Position numbers and translations under genes: made by a program | DNA from: Dyadobacter koreensis | Lineage (GTDB): Bacteria > Bacteroidota > Bacteroidia > Cytophagales > Spirosomataceae | Reading direction: 5' to 3' | NCBI RefSeq assembly: GCF_900108855.1 | Contig: NZ_FNXY01000004.1 | Coordinates: 496,001-560,000, forward strand | Length of the DNA: 64,000 nucleotides | Shown: positions 17,741 to 26,441 of the stretch, one piece after another | Position numbering within the stretch: position 1 is the first letter of the stretch | Layout of the letters: each line of letters begins with the position of its first letter | The notes under the pieces: generated by a model | Told to the model about the DNA's origin: nothing | The model's input: only the letters and a program-made list of their open reading frames with translations | The model's database searches: none

Positions 17741-18511
17741 ATGAACGAGCCCTATATCTTTCCAAATATTACATTACTTGTTACACACTACAACCGCAGT
17801 TCTTCTCTTGAAAGACTATTAATTTCATTTGAAAAACTCAACTGTAAATTTTCGGAAGTTGTCGTTTCGGACGACGGAAGCCAAAGTTCGCATCTCGACT
17901 ATCTGAAATCTATCCAGCATAAATACAATTTCTCTTTAATAACAACACCGGTAAACAAGGGCCTGGGAAATAATATTAACAAGGGACAGGATGCAGTTAG
18001 CAGTCCGTTCACACTTTATGTTCAGGAAGACTTCGTCCCAAAATCGACATTTCCTGATAGTTTACAAAAAGCCGTTGAAATTCTGGAACAGCGCCCGGAA
18101 ATAGATATGGCCAGATTTTACGCCTATTTCAAGTATCCTTTTCTTAAACCTTTAAGAGACGGATTTTCAGAAATACTGTTCAGCCTGCTACTTCCCGGCT
18201 ATCGCAAATTCTATGTATACAGCGATCATCCTCATTTAAGGAAAACTACTTTTCTTGAAAAATTCGGGCGGTATCACGAAGGTGTTAAAGGAGATGTTAC
18301 GGAATACGACATGATGATGTCATTCCTAAAGAAAAAAGGTAAAGCTATTTTCTACGATGATATCAATGGTTTGTTCGATCAGGTAAATTCCAGCGAAGAA
18401 CCTAGTACGATGAAGCGAAATTTTCTTCGGGAGAATAATAATTTCCTTATGGTCGCGGCACGGAACATTTACAGACATCTTAAATTCAATTTTGATTACC
18501 TGTTCTCCTGA
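17741..18511 (+). CDS. Family 2 glycosyltransferase, second of a tandem pair
   Basis: GT2 protein of 256 residues, paralogue of the preceding gene. It shares ITLLVTHYNRSSSLERLL, VVSDDGSQSSHLDYL, TTPVNKGLGNNINKGQDAV, YVQEDFVPKSTFP, the YSDHPHLR block and KGDVTEYDMMMSF. The two proteins differ mainly in the region after residue 130 and at the C-terminus, which may mean different acceptors. It ends convergently with the ligase-like gene and overlaps it by 16 bases (18496-18511), so the two messages share their 3' ends. Confidence 0.85.
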   Translation: MNEPYIFPNITLLVTHYNRSSSLERLLISFEKLNCKFSEVVVSDDGSQSSHLDYLKSIQHKYNFSLITTPVNKGLGNNINKGQDAVSSPFTLYVQEDFVPKSTFPDSLQKAVEILEQRPEIDMARFYAYFKYPFLKPLRDGFSEILFSLLLPGYRKFYVYSDHPHLRKTTFLEKFGRYHEGVKGDVTEYDMMMSFLKKKGKAIFYDDINGLFDQVNSSEEPSTMKRNFLRENNNFLMVAARNIYRHLKFNFDYLFS

Positions 18512-20010
18512 AATACTACTTTTTGAGTATTAGCGTCAGCGAATTTCTTTTGTTCCTCCTGATCAATCAGATATGTCGCCTGAATTAATGCAATGCATAA
18601 GTAAAACAGAACATTATTAGGGAACTGAACAAGCGCCTCCTGCGGATAGTTGCCGATATTAAGCGCAAAAATAATTAGCGTCATCGCCATGCAGTACGAT
18701 TTCAGCTCCGGGTTTTTAATTTTATAAAAATTTTGTATTCCTGTCTTTAAAATGACAAACATCAGACAGCAAAACAAAAACAACCCAATCCATCCCATTT
18801 CTACTGCCACACGAACATAACCACTATCAGGCGGAAATGACGCTAGGTAAGAATTAGGAGCAAATCGAACACCCCAAACGCCTGTTGCACCTAAGCCGCC
18901 ACCCATTGGATGACTCAAAATATACGGCTTGATCTTCTCCTGATTTTGTTTCCGCACATTGAAAGATGCGTCTTCTGACGGGCGGAACGCAGACTGAAAA
19001 CGATAAATTGTTGGACTGGACGTTGGCATGAATATCATTACAGCAATACCGAATGCAGCGAAACCAGTAAAAATCATAATTCTTTTGCTAAAATTAAGTA
19101 ATGCAAATAGAATCAACGCTGCCGGAACAAGTACGTAAGCACCACGTGTCCCCGAATAAAGCATCGCCATCAGCATCATGACCGTCATTATGGCCAGAAT
19201 TATCTTCTTATATTGCTTGACAGGTCCAGATATCAATGAAATACACAGCAGAGCAGTGATGACCATATTATAAGAAAATGCAACGGGGTCCGAAAATATA
19301 GAATATTTCCTCCAGACTCCGTTTATAAATAGAAGTGCCACAGTCAGCGGGTCGCTTTCCATTTGCGCCATCTCACGATCCGAGAATCCAATAAATTCCT
19401 GTTTGAAACCATACAACGCACCAATGAACGATAGTACCAGCCAAACCTTAAATATGAGACGTATTGCCGAAACCGATCTCAACTGGTAAAGAAACACGAA
19501 GTACATAATGGTAATAACTGCTACTGACCTTACCGTGTAAACCCAGGCAAGCCGGGACTCGGCCCACGGATTCGCGACTTCCAAGATGTTGTAGCCAATC
19601 CAGATCAGAATGACAGTAGATATCGGATTTTTGAATACTTTCCAGTCTGGTTTGGCTCGTTGTTTTATAAAGAACCCAAGAATCAACAGACCTTGAATAC
19701 CATCCAATACTGTTCCCAGAGGAAAGTTAACGCCGAATCTCAAAATAAAGAAAAGGGCATAGGCCATCGTCATTAAGACGATCACCCCAAATACCGGATA
19801 GGCCACGATAGCATACACGACTGGCAGAGCCACCATTGCGACCAAGATTAACAATCCCGCAACTATGCCCCCCTTTATGGAAACATATCCAATCGTTATT
19901 GAAAATAAAAACAGCACAATTAAGGCAGCCGGTTTGTTCAACTGCACAATCAGCGCACCCGGTTTGAGCCTTTCGCTTAAAGTTTTACTGCTTTCGGGAA
20001 TGAAATTCAA
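18496..20010 (-). CDS. O-antigen ligase / Wzy-type polymerase-like membrane protein
   Basis: Polytopic inner-membrane protein of 504 residues with about twelve helices and the WaaL/Wzy_C signature region. A large periplasmic loop reads RKQNQEKIKPYILSHPMGGG and then SYLASFPPDSGYVRVAVEMGWIGLFLF. Such proteins polymerise repeat units or ligate glycan to an acceptor. The start is a TTG at 20010: the frame is open upstream but offers no ATG or GTG, and the first downstream ATG would remove the first helices. It lies last in the minus-strand operon that starts at 25932, 14 bases after a 46-residue membrane protein. Polymerase versus ligase cannot be settled from sequence. Confidence 0.85.
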   Translation of the reverse strand: MNFIPESSKTLSERLKPGALIVQLNKPAALIVLFLFSITIGYVSIKGGIVAGLLILVAMVALPVVYAIVAYPVFGVIVLMTMAYALFFILRFGVNFPLGTVLDGIQGLLILGFFIKQRAKPDWKVFKNPISTVILIWIGYNILEVANPWAESRLAWVYTVRSVAVITIMYFVFLYQLRSVSAIRLIFKVWLVLSFIGALYGFKQEFIGFSDREMAQMESDPLTVALLFINGVWRKYSIFSDPVAFSYNMVITALLCISLISGPVKQYKKIILAIMTVMMLMAMLYSGTRGAYVLVPAALILFALLNFSKRIMIFTGFAAFGIAVMIFMPTSSPTIYRFQSAFRPSEDASFNVRKQNQEKIKPYILSHPMGGGLGATGVWGVRFAPNSYLASFPPDSGYVRVAVEMGWIGLFLFCCLMFVILKTGIQNFYKIKNPELKSYCMAMTLIIFALNIGNYPQEALVQFPNNVLFYLCIALIQATYLIDQEEQKKFADANTQKVVFQENR

Positions 20011-20024
20011 ATTTTGACGGCAGG

Positions 20025-20165
20025 TTAAAGAAATAAAATCTTGAAAAAGAATATAAAAACTCCGATAAACACAACCATCAATGCTAATTTTTGCGTAATC
20101 CTTTCTGTTTTTGTCAAATCAGAATCAGAACCCTTTTTCAGCTTTTTAGACGGTAGAACTTTCAT
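20025..20165 (-). CDS. 46-residue single-pass membrane microprotein
   Basis: A short gene in the gap between the GT2 gene (20172) and the ligase-like gene (20010). ATG is at 20165 and TAA at 20027-20025. The product starts MKVLPSKKLKKGSDSDLT, a basic cytoplasmic head, and ends in one hydrophobic helix (LALMVVFIGVFIFFFKILFL). Head-in, tail-anchored topology is expected. Spacing of 6 bases from the upstream gene and 14 bases to the next is what a real operon member would show. No family is recognised. Small membrane proteins of this kind often bind a larger membrane partner; the ligase or the GT2 synthase is the obvious candidate (inference). Confidence 0.6.
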   Translation of the reverse strand: MKVLPSKKLKKGSDSDLTKTERITQKLALMVVFIGVFIFFFKILFL

Positions 20166-20171
20166 ATCAAA

Positions 20172-21353
20172 TTATGCCTTGTCGTTCTGGTGATAAGAAT
20201 GTTTTGTAGCGACTGATATCTGATTCGCACGTTTTGCTTTAATCAGAGAAAGAACCTGATAAAACATAAACGACGGAATACTTTTCAATGAGTCAAAAAT
20301 CTTTTTGTCGGTTGGGGAATTCAGCAATGCGATAAAAAAGCCTGATACGAAAACCATCAGCCCCGCAAGCCAAATTAACGCTACGGGAATAGAAATTAAC
20401 AGGTTAGCAGCAAAAAATAATAAAGAGATGATGAGAAATATAAAAAGCGGGGGTCTCAACAGAACCAGCCCAAAAAGAAATTGATTCCAGCTCGCTCGCT
20501 TTATCCCGCTGAAAACCAACCCAAACCCAAGCGAAAAATACTTAAACCAAGTGTTAATCCATCTGGCCCTTTGGTTGACGAGCTGGTCGGTTCCTGTGGT
20601 TTTCTCGTCGTATACGATTGCATTTTCCGCAAAAGCGATTCGAAGATCGTGTTGCAGAATTGCGTTTTGCAACACTTTGTCAAAACCGGCACCGGTGATG
20701 TCCAGATGTCCCAGGCATTTAACATACAGTGAGGTTGTAAAAGCCATTCCAGAACCCGAAAGGGTTGCAGACGATCCCGCTCCAAACAACATTTTCCCAT
20801 CATAGTAGTGATAGTAAATATCCCTGGCCGCATCGAGACAGGCATAGGTTGTATCAATATTTTTAGCAGCCCTCAATCCCTGAACTGCCTGATAACCAGC
20901 ATCGAACCACTGATTTAAATGCACTAAAAATCCTGAGTCTGTCAGGTTATCACTGTCGATTATCGCAAGCCTTTCGTGCGGTCTTTTGAAATGATTAATT
21001 GCGTAAAAATGGGATCTTGTATTACTTGCAAGAGTTTGCTCCGGACGAAGCAGAATAACTTTATCGCTATCAAAATACAATCCGGAAATATCACACTTGT
21101 CGGCGACGACGTAGATCAGATAATTATCATAATTTAATTTCAAGAGAGAATTTATGACATCAGGAAGCTGTTGCGTTTGTTCATAGGCGGTTACAATAAT
21201 CGCATAATCCGCCTCTCCCCGACTCGCCACTTTGTTTTTAAGATCCGATCTTCGATTCCGGATCTTGTAAAATATTGAAAGAAGAATAGGAAAGACCAAA
21301 TTATATCCAATAAGTATTTGCAATAAAATCCAGAAAGACTTGATCAGTATCAT
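20172..21353 (-). CDS. Membrane glycosyltransferase family 2 (cellulose-synthase-like topology)
   Basis: GT2 enzyme of 393 residues with one N-terminal helix, a GT-A domain and about three C-terminal helices. Key motifs are YAIIVTAYEQTQQLPDVI, LAIIDSDNLTDSGFL (DxD), and VNQRARWINTWFKYF, which fits the QxxRW acceptor motif of processive synthases. The signature AGSSATLSGSGMAF precedes a GAGFDKVLQNAIL tract. Its stop overlaps the start of the 46-residue gene region closely (6-base gap), and its own start overlaps the Wzz-like gene by four bases (21350-21353), so translation is coupled. Likely the chain-building enzyme of the exopolysaccharide; the sugar is unknown. Confidence 0.88.
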   Translation of the reverse strand: MILIKSFWILLQILIGYNLVFPILLSIFYKIRNRRSDLKNKVASRGEADYAIIVTAYEQTQQLPDVINSLLKLNYDNYLIYVVADKCDISGLYFDSDKVILLRPEQTLASNTRSHFYAINHFKRPHERLAIIDSDNLTDSGFLVHLNQWFDAGYQAVQGLRAAKNIDTTYACLDAARDIYYHYYDGKMLFGAGSSATLSGSGMAFTTSLYVKCLGHLDITGAGFDKVLQNAILQHDLRIAFAENAIVYDEKTTGTDQLVNQRARWINTWFKYFSLGFGLVFSGIKRASWNQFLFGLVLLRPPLFIFLIISLLFFAANLLISIPVALIWLAGLMVFVSGFFIALLNSPTDKKIFDSLKSIPSFMFYQVLSLIKAKRANQISVATKHSYHQNDKA

Positions 21354-23536
21354 AAGTCAGCCTGTTTAACTGTTTTTCCTGTCTGCTCTGAGATGTCTTT
21401 CGCTCCCGTCAAAACCCAGCCTGCCATCTTCGTATGCAGGTTTTTGAGATAAACCAGCTTGGACTTATCTTCCGTATGAATTGAACGTCCTGCTTCAAAG
21501 GCCCCAAGAACGATATCTGCAAACGAAATCCACTCTTTCGCCTTGTTCATGGAAACGAGTGAGCCTGTTTCGATAAGAATTATGTCATATTGAGATTTCA
21601 AATAATGGAACTTCTCACTAATCACATTCTGACTTGCAATTTCAGCAAGCGAAATATCAAGACCCTTGTTTCCTAAAAAGCTAATCTGGCCATTGCCTGC
21701 CGAAGGACCTGCACTATTTAATTTACCAAAAAAATCTTCCAGATAGACGTTCCCATCATTTAATCTTGTGATTTGGGGATGATTGAAATTGCCATCGATC
21801 ACCAATACCGTCTTGTTCACTTTCGAAAATGCCCAGGCAAGACTTAGCGCTACCAACGTTTTACCATCACCTTCAACCAGACTTGTAATCGAAATAATTT
21901 TCGGATCGGAATGTTCAATATCCACTTCATAACGAACAGACCTGATAAGATTTCTAAATCTTCTCATCGATTTCTCGCTTGCATTTTCGTCCTGAAGCTG
22001 ACTTAGATTAAGACCTTCATTAACATAGTTCAAATAGCCAAGTACCGGAATTTCCGTTTCGTTCGCCAGCTGGATCGGATACCGAATGGATTTATCAAGA
22101 TAGAATAAAATAAAGAAAACAAACAGGCAGAAAGATAAGCTGATAATACCAGAAAGAATAAGTAATACCATTTTCTTTGAAGGCTGCACCGAGCCCGGCA
22201 TTGCTTTTTCAATAAATTTCAACTGCGCCGGAAAACTTGATTCCAGCGTTGCATTATTAAACCTTTGCAGTGCTTCGATGTACTCTTTGCTGGCGATATC
22301 AATCCCGGTTTCGTATTCCTGAATTTTCGCCTCGTTCGGTACTAGACCATCAAATTTTGTATTAAGACGTCTTAATTCTTTAAGAATGGAAGAAATACTG
22401 TTGGTGGAAAGTTCAAGTGCGATCTCCATGTTCAGCTTCTGCGCCACTAGATTTTCTTTCACAACCAAGGGGCTGTAAATATAACTATCCGTCGCCTCAT
22501 GTATTTTCAAAGTCAGCTTGTTCTGGATTGAATCCATACTGGCTTTGTATTTCGGCTCAAAGTTGCTCCTGATATAGGCATCATTTAAAGCCTTTAACTG
22601 CTGCTTGGATGTCACAATACTCTGATTTATTCCTGAAAGACTGCTTTCAAGATATCGTCTGTCTGCCGGATTAAACTTATTGTCAATATTCTTCACTGCT
22701 GCTGCGTATGCGAGTACATCTTTTTCGGCCGCCTCGCGCTTTGTTTCAAAATCAGCAATCTGTCCGTATAAACTCCGCGCCTGCTCATTTAGATTAAGCA
22801 CCCGATTTTGGATCTTGTAATTTCTCAGCTCATTCATCTTTCCATTTAATGCATCTCTCTTCTGAGTCAAGAACGCTCCCAGAAAGTTGATAGCCTTCAA
22901 ATTATTATCCGAAAGACGTGATGAATAAAAGCTTATAAATTCATTTCCCAGTGTGTTGATTACAAACGCTGTCAGCTCAGGCTTTTCCGCTTCGTAATCT
23001 ATATTGATATAATCGCTGCTACGCAGCCGATAGATTGTAATTTTCTCCTGCAAGGAAACATGGTCATACTGCATATCTTCAAGCAGGTCGTGCAGTACTT
23101 TCTCTGATTTTTGCTGAAGAAACAGCTCTTCTCTTAATTTTAATTTTCTGGTGAAAATCGCAATTGCATTCTTCTTTTCCGTCTGGCTCATATCTTTTAA
23201 AGATGCGGAAGCTTTTCGTAAAGTTCCATCAATAGGAGCCTTAAGATCATGCAATATTAATTGGTATGAAACCTGGTCCAACACTTTTTTAAGTGTCATC
23301 ATTTGGATCAGGTTATCGAACTTCCGGTTTATCTCGGATTCCTGTTCGCCTTCCCCATCCGGTAAAACCTGCTCCGTCTTATCCACAAGTCCGGTCGCAA
23401 TGCTGCCATGCGACTTATATTGATCCGGAAGCTCCCTTACAAGAAAAAAACAACACACTAACGTAAGAAGCGGTACAAGAATCAGCGTTATTCTGTTTTT
23501 ATATAATAAGCGAAAAAATTGTCGAAGCTCTGTCAT
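21350..23536 (-). CDS. Wzz/GumC-type chain-length protein with degenerate BY-kinase domain
   Basis: Polysaccharide co-polymerase of 728 residues. The Wzz part has a first helix (about 15-32), a long coiled-coil periplasmic region and a second helix (about 458-480). A cytoplasmic ATPase-like domain follows: Walker A-type EGDGKTLVALSLA (about 551-563) and A' VLVIDGNF. The third motif reads DIILIETGSLVS where BY-kinases have an Asp (DxxIxDTPP). The C-terminus has no tyrosine cluster. Either the ATPase is weak or it acts as a structural switch. The start overlaps the end of the upstream gene by four bases. Role in polymer length and export is well supported; kinase activity is doubtful. Confidence 0.87.
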   Translation of the reverse strand: MTELRQFFRLLYKNRITLILVPLLTLVCCFFLVRELPDQYKSHGSIATGLVDKTEQVLPDGEGEQESEINRKFDNLIQMMTLKKVLDQVSYQLILHDLKAPIDGTLRKASASLKDMSQTEKKNAIAIFTRKLKLREELFLQQKSEKVLHDLLEDMQYDHVSLQEKITIYRLRSSDYINIDYEAEKPELTAFVINTLGNEFISFYSSRLSDNNLKAINFLGAFLTQKRDALNGKMNELRNYKIQNRVLNLNEQARSLYGQIADFETKREAAEKDVLAYAAAVKNIDNKFNPADRRYLESSLSGINQSIVTSKQQLKALNDAYIRSNFEPKYKASMDSIQNKLTLKIHEATDSYIYSPLVVKENLVAQKLNMEIALELSTNSISSILKELRRLNTKFDGLVPNEAKIQEYETGIDIASKEYIEALQRFNNATLESSFPAQLKFIEKAMPGSVQPSKKMVLLILSGIISLSFCLFVFFILFYLDKSIRYPIQLANETEIPVLGYLNYVNEGLNLSQLQDENASEKSMRRFRNLIRSVRYEVDIEHSDPKIISITSLVEGDGKTLVALSLAWAFSKVNKTVLVIDGNFNHPQITRLNDGNVYLEDFFGKLNSAGPSAGNGQISFLGNKGLDISLAEIASQNVISEKFHYLKSQYDIILIETGSLVSMNKAKEWISFADIVLGAFEAGRSIHTEDKSKLVYLKNLHTKMAGWVLTGAKDISEQTGKTVKQADL

Positions 23537-24201
23537 TTTATAGTTTCAAGTTTTTGTCCCAACAATTCTTCCAAATTACTTTTAGCTATATAAACTTCCG
23601 CTTCTGTAGAAATCTTGGTCTGTAACTGGTTTGAGTAGGCCAATAATGCGTTGTTATAATTCTGCAACGTGGCCTCTCCTTTTTCAAATTTGTACCTGGT
23701 TTCTTTAAGTAAACTTTCTATATCCAGCAATCCATCCGACTTTATTCTCAACAGCATAACCGATTGAATATAAGTAAAATAACGTTTTTTTACATCTGCT
23801 TCCAGATTTAGCTCAAATTCATCTTTTTCGAGTTGCGTTACCTTAACTTCTGCCCTGGCCTGTTTTATAACCGTCGGCTTTTGAATTATAGATCCGATAT
23901 TTATAAAAAATCCGAATTGATAGCCCTGAAGTAGGCCGGGATTTATCGTGGCTGCGGTCTGGTTCGGACTATACAGATAAGAAAATGAAAGGATATCAAA
24001 ATAGGACAATTTGGCTTTTTTGACACCCATATTCCCCATTTCAATTCTAGAGTCATACATTTTCATTCGCGGGTAATTCACTTTCGCCGTCTCTACCAAT
24101 TTTTCAAGAAACGGCAACGATATCTCCTGCGCCAAAGATTCCTGCGCGCTGGCAAAAGTGGGGAATAGAAAAAACAGTATCAAAAAAACGACGTATCGCA
24201 T
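23533..24201 (-). CDS. Half-length TolC-like outer membrane protein
   Basis: Protein of 222 residues with signal peptide (RYVVFLILFFLFPTFASAQ). The mature part reads like one TolC repeat: YPRMKMYDSRIEMGNMGVKKAKLSYF, KQARAEVKVTQLEKDEFELNLEADVKKRYFTYIQ, KSDGLLDIESLLKETRYKFEKGEATLQNYNNAL. Full TolC-family proteins are 400-490 residues with two repeats, so this one is about half length and would need to oligomerise differently. ATG at 24201 is preferred over the TTG at 24231, which only lengthens the N-terminus before the signal. The gene overlaps the Wzz-like gene by four bases. It may be the outer-membrane exit for the polymer in place of a Wza protein, which is absent here. Confidence 0.75.
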   Translation of the reverse strand: MRYVVFLILFFLFPTFASAQESLAQEISLPFLEKLVETAKVNYPRMKMYDSRIEMGNMGVKKAKLSYFDILSFSYLYSPNQTAATINPGLLQGYQFGFFINIGSIIQKPTVIKQARAEVKVTQLEKDEFELNLEADVKKRYFTYIQSVMLLRIKSDGLLDIESLLKETRYKFEKGEATLQNYNNALLAYSNQLQTKISTEAEVYIAKSNLEELLGQKLETIK

Positions 24202-24301
24202 TAATTTAATAGTACGTATAATATTGATCAAGATTGCGTATGATTAAAGAGCTGAACAAAATCTCTTCGAGGGAGCTTTTCTGGAAAAGTAGATATGCCA
24301 T

Positions 24302-25522
24302 CTAGACATTCTCTGACTGAAACAGCGCCGGGAATGTTTTTAAAATAATTTCCATATCCATTTTGAAGGAAAAATTCTTGGCATAAGTTATATCCAGTTC
24401 CGTTCTTTCTTCCTCAGACATATCCGATTTCCCCTTTCCTCTTTTTGTAACTTGCCAAAGCCCGGTCAGGCCAGCCGGGCCTGCGAAACGAAGAATGGCC
24501 CTATCCGTGGTTAACTTTTCTGCTTCATAAAGTGGTAGAGGCCGATTTCCAACAAGAGACATATCGCCCTTCAGGATATTGATCAGCTGTGGCAGCTCAT
24601 CCAGACTTGTATTGCGTAGAAAATTTCCGATCCTTGTAATCCGGGGATCATTTTGGAATTTCATGAAAGCTGCTTTTTGGTCCTTCTGTGTCTGATAGAC
24701 TTTTTCACAAATTTCTTTACCATCCAGAAATAATCTTCTATTGCAAGATCCGCCGTTCTGACATACTTCACAGAGATTTGAATTTTCTGATTTTACCTCA
24801 GCAGCAGTCGTCTTAACATTGTACATATTCAAAGCGGCCATTTTACGGATCATTTGATCAGCATCAGTCCGCATTGTCCTAAATTTGTAAAGGTCAAAAA
24901 TCTTGTATCCGCTTCCAACGCGTTTTGATTTATAAAACACCGGTCCCTTAGAGTCCAGTCTGATGAGCAATGCTACCAGAATAAACACCGGAGACAATAG
25001 TATTACAGCCGTGCCCGTTGACACGATGTCGATCGTTCTTTTCCAAAAAGGAGTTTGATTTTTTTCGGATTCGATTTTTTGAGATGCTTTCCTGGCAACA
25101 TACCATTTACGTTTTGTAAAATAATGCAGCCTGTTCAGAAGGTCACCCTCCGAAAAATCAGTTGCAAAAATGTCATCAGCTTTCTTCGCTTTGGCATTTT
25201 TGATGACAGCCGGATTCAGATTATCTACCAGTACAATAAATGGAATATTCCCAAATCCAGGGTTATTTCTTACGGTGTCCAAAAGTTCCCAAGCTCCGCT
25301 CTTGACATGTGCAAGAATTGCGTCTGCGGGAAAATATTCTTGAATCGCCTTTAGCAGACCTTCTTTTTCTTCGAAATATTCTATCTGAAGATACGAGCCA
25401 TAATTGGCCGAGAACCAAAGATACTGTTCAAAATCTTTTGTAAGATAAGCAATTCGGTACTGTGCAGAAGGGGATACTTTGGTTTCCACAGAAGTACCAT
25501 CAGACTGGCTTGTCCATTCCAT
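24302..25522 (-). CDS. Undecaprenyl-phosphate sugar phosphotransferase with N-terminal pseudo-receiver
   Basis: Initiating glycosyltransferase of 406 residues. Residues about 155-406 form the bacterial sugar transferase domain: [20 protein letters not shown] (membrane segment), [55 protein letters not shown] and [17 protein letters not shown]. Residues about 20-140 look like a receiver domain that lost its switch: the acceptor Asp position is His in [11 protein letters not shown], and the KPF position is TDF. An insertion with four Cys (CEVC, GGSC, EIC; about 247-275) lies inside the transferase domain and could bind a metal or a cluster. It starts 20 bases after a response regulator gene. 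It loads the first sugar phosphate onto undecaprenyl phosphate. Confidence 0.9.
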   Translation of the reverse strand: MEWTSQSDGTSVETKVSPSAQYRIAYLTKDFEQYLWFSANYGSYLQIEYFEEKEGLLKAIQEYFPADAILAHVKSGAWELLDTVRNNPGFGNIPFIVLVDNLNPAVIKNAKAKKADDIFATDFSEGDLLNRLHYFTKRKWYVARKASQKIESEKNQTPFWKRTIDIVSTGTAVILLSPVFILVALLIRLDSKGPVFYKSKRVGSGYKIFDLYKFRTMRTDADQMIRKMAALNMYNVKTTAAEVKSENSNLCEVCQNGGSCNRRLFLDGKEICEKVYQTQKDQKAAFMKFQNDPRITRIGNFLRNTSLDELPQLINILKGDMSLVGNRPLPLYEAEKLTTDRAILRFAGPAGLTGLWQVTKRGKGKSDMSEEERTELDITYAKNFSFKMDMEIILKTFPALFQSENV

Positions 25523-25542
25523 TATGTTGCAGGTTTACAGTA

Positions 25543-25932
25543 TCAGGAGTATCTTTTGCTACGTCTTAAAATGGCATTGATTTTGGCATGGACTTCTACC
25601 GGATTAAACGGCTTTACCATGAAATCATCGGCTCCCAAATTAAGACATTGAATCCGTTCACTACTTTCATCTGAGCCAGAAAGTATAATCACGGGGATAT
25701 CGGCGTAAAGATTACTTGCTCGTGCAGTTTTTAGAAATTCTTTTCCATTCAAATTAGGCATTTGTAAATCAGCTATGATAAGGTCAACCTCATTCCCTTC
25801 TTCCAGCCATAACATACCTTCTGCGCCATCACTTTTGACAAACACATTAAAATCCTTCTTCAAAAAATGCTCAAGTATTTTACAAATACTTGGCTCATCA
25901 TCCATTACCAGTAAGCTTTTTCGTGGGTTCAT
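25543..25932 (-). CDS. Single-domain response regulator (CheY-like)
   Basis: Receiver-only protein of 129 residues. It has the acidic pair in LLVMDDEPSICK, the phosphoacceptor Asp in DLIIADLQMPNLNGKEFL, the Ser/Thr in VIILSGSDES and the Lys in DDFMVKPFNPVEV, all intact. There is no output domain. It is the first gene of the operon running to 18496 and lies 20 bases before the sugar phosphotransferase whose own receiver-like domain is degenerate. A direct protein-protein link between the two is plausible. The cognate kinase is not adjacent; the orphan Hpt protein at 1983 is a possible phosphate donor (inference). Confidence 0.88.
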   Translation of the reverse strand: MNPRKSLLVMDDEPSICKILEHFLKKDFNVFVKSDGAEGMLWLEEGNEVDLIIADLQMPNLNGKEFLKTARASNLYADIPVIILSGSDESSERIQCLNLGADDFMVKPFNPVEVHAKINAILRRSKRYS

Positions 25933-26441
25933 ATATTGAGTAAAATCGGATATACTTTAAAATTTCTCAAATGCGTGTATAGTCCAGATTAGAATTTGTA
26001 GAAATAATTCGCCGCGTGTTTTTGTAAAAAAATTTACGCGTTGACAACGAACACATTGCTCTATTCAAAATATGGGAAAAGTGATATAAAATCAAACTTG
26101 TGTTTAACAGAAAGCAACAATATTTCGTGGTTAATTTGTAAGACTATATGTATTTTATATGTCGAATAACTTACAAAGTAAAATTACGAACAATGTCTAC
26201 AATCACCAAAGGGAACCCAATAATATTTTATTCTTGTCCCAGAAATGTTAAGTCTTTTAGAAATTTCGGCATCAGTTCATCACATATAAGGCATGACGGC
26301 GCAGAAGATGGAGCCGTCATGCCAATAGTTTAGTAAATGAAACAGAAGTAAGGGAAGTAAAAAAAGCAACTTGAAGAAGTACAACTATCAGAGGATCTTC
26401 ACATTGACTATTCATTTTTATGGCAAATGATTTTAACGAAG
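25933..26441. other. AT-rich intergenic region, 509 bp, one perfect hairpin
   Basis: Between the response regulator and the DUF4202 gene. It holds no convincing gene. At 26290-26323 there is an 11-bp perfect stem, GGCATGACGGC/GCCGTCATGCC, with a 12-base loop and no T-run on either side. Since both flanking genes are on the minus strand, the hairpin lies 3' of the DUF4202 gene and upstream of the response regulator operon. Confidence 0.55.
26290..26323. repeat. Perfect 11-bp stem-loop 3' of the DUF4202 gene
   Basis: Arms at 26290-26300 and 26313-26323 enclose 12 bases. It is GC-rich in an AT-rich region, so it should be a stable RNA hairpin. Without a following T-run on either strand it is more likely an RNA stability or pause element, or a protein site, than a simple terminator. 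Confidence 0.5.
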
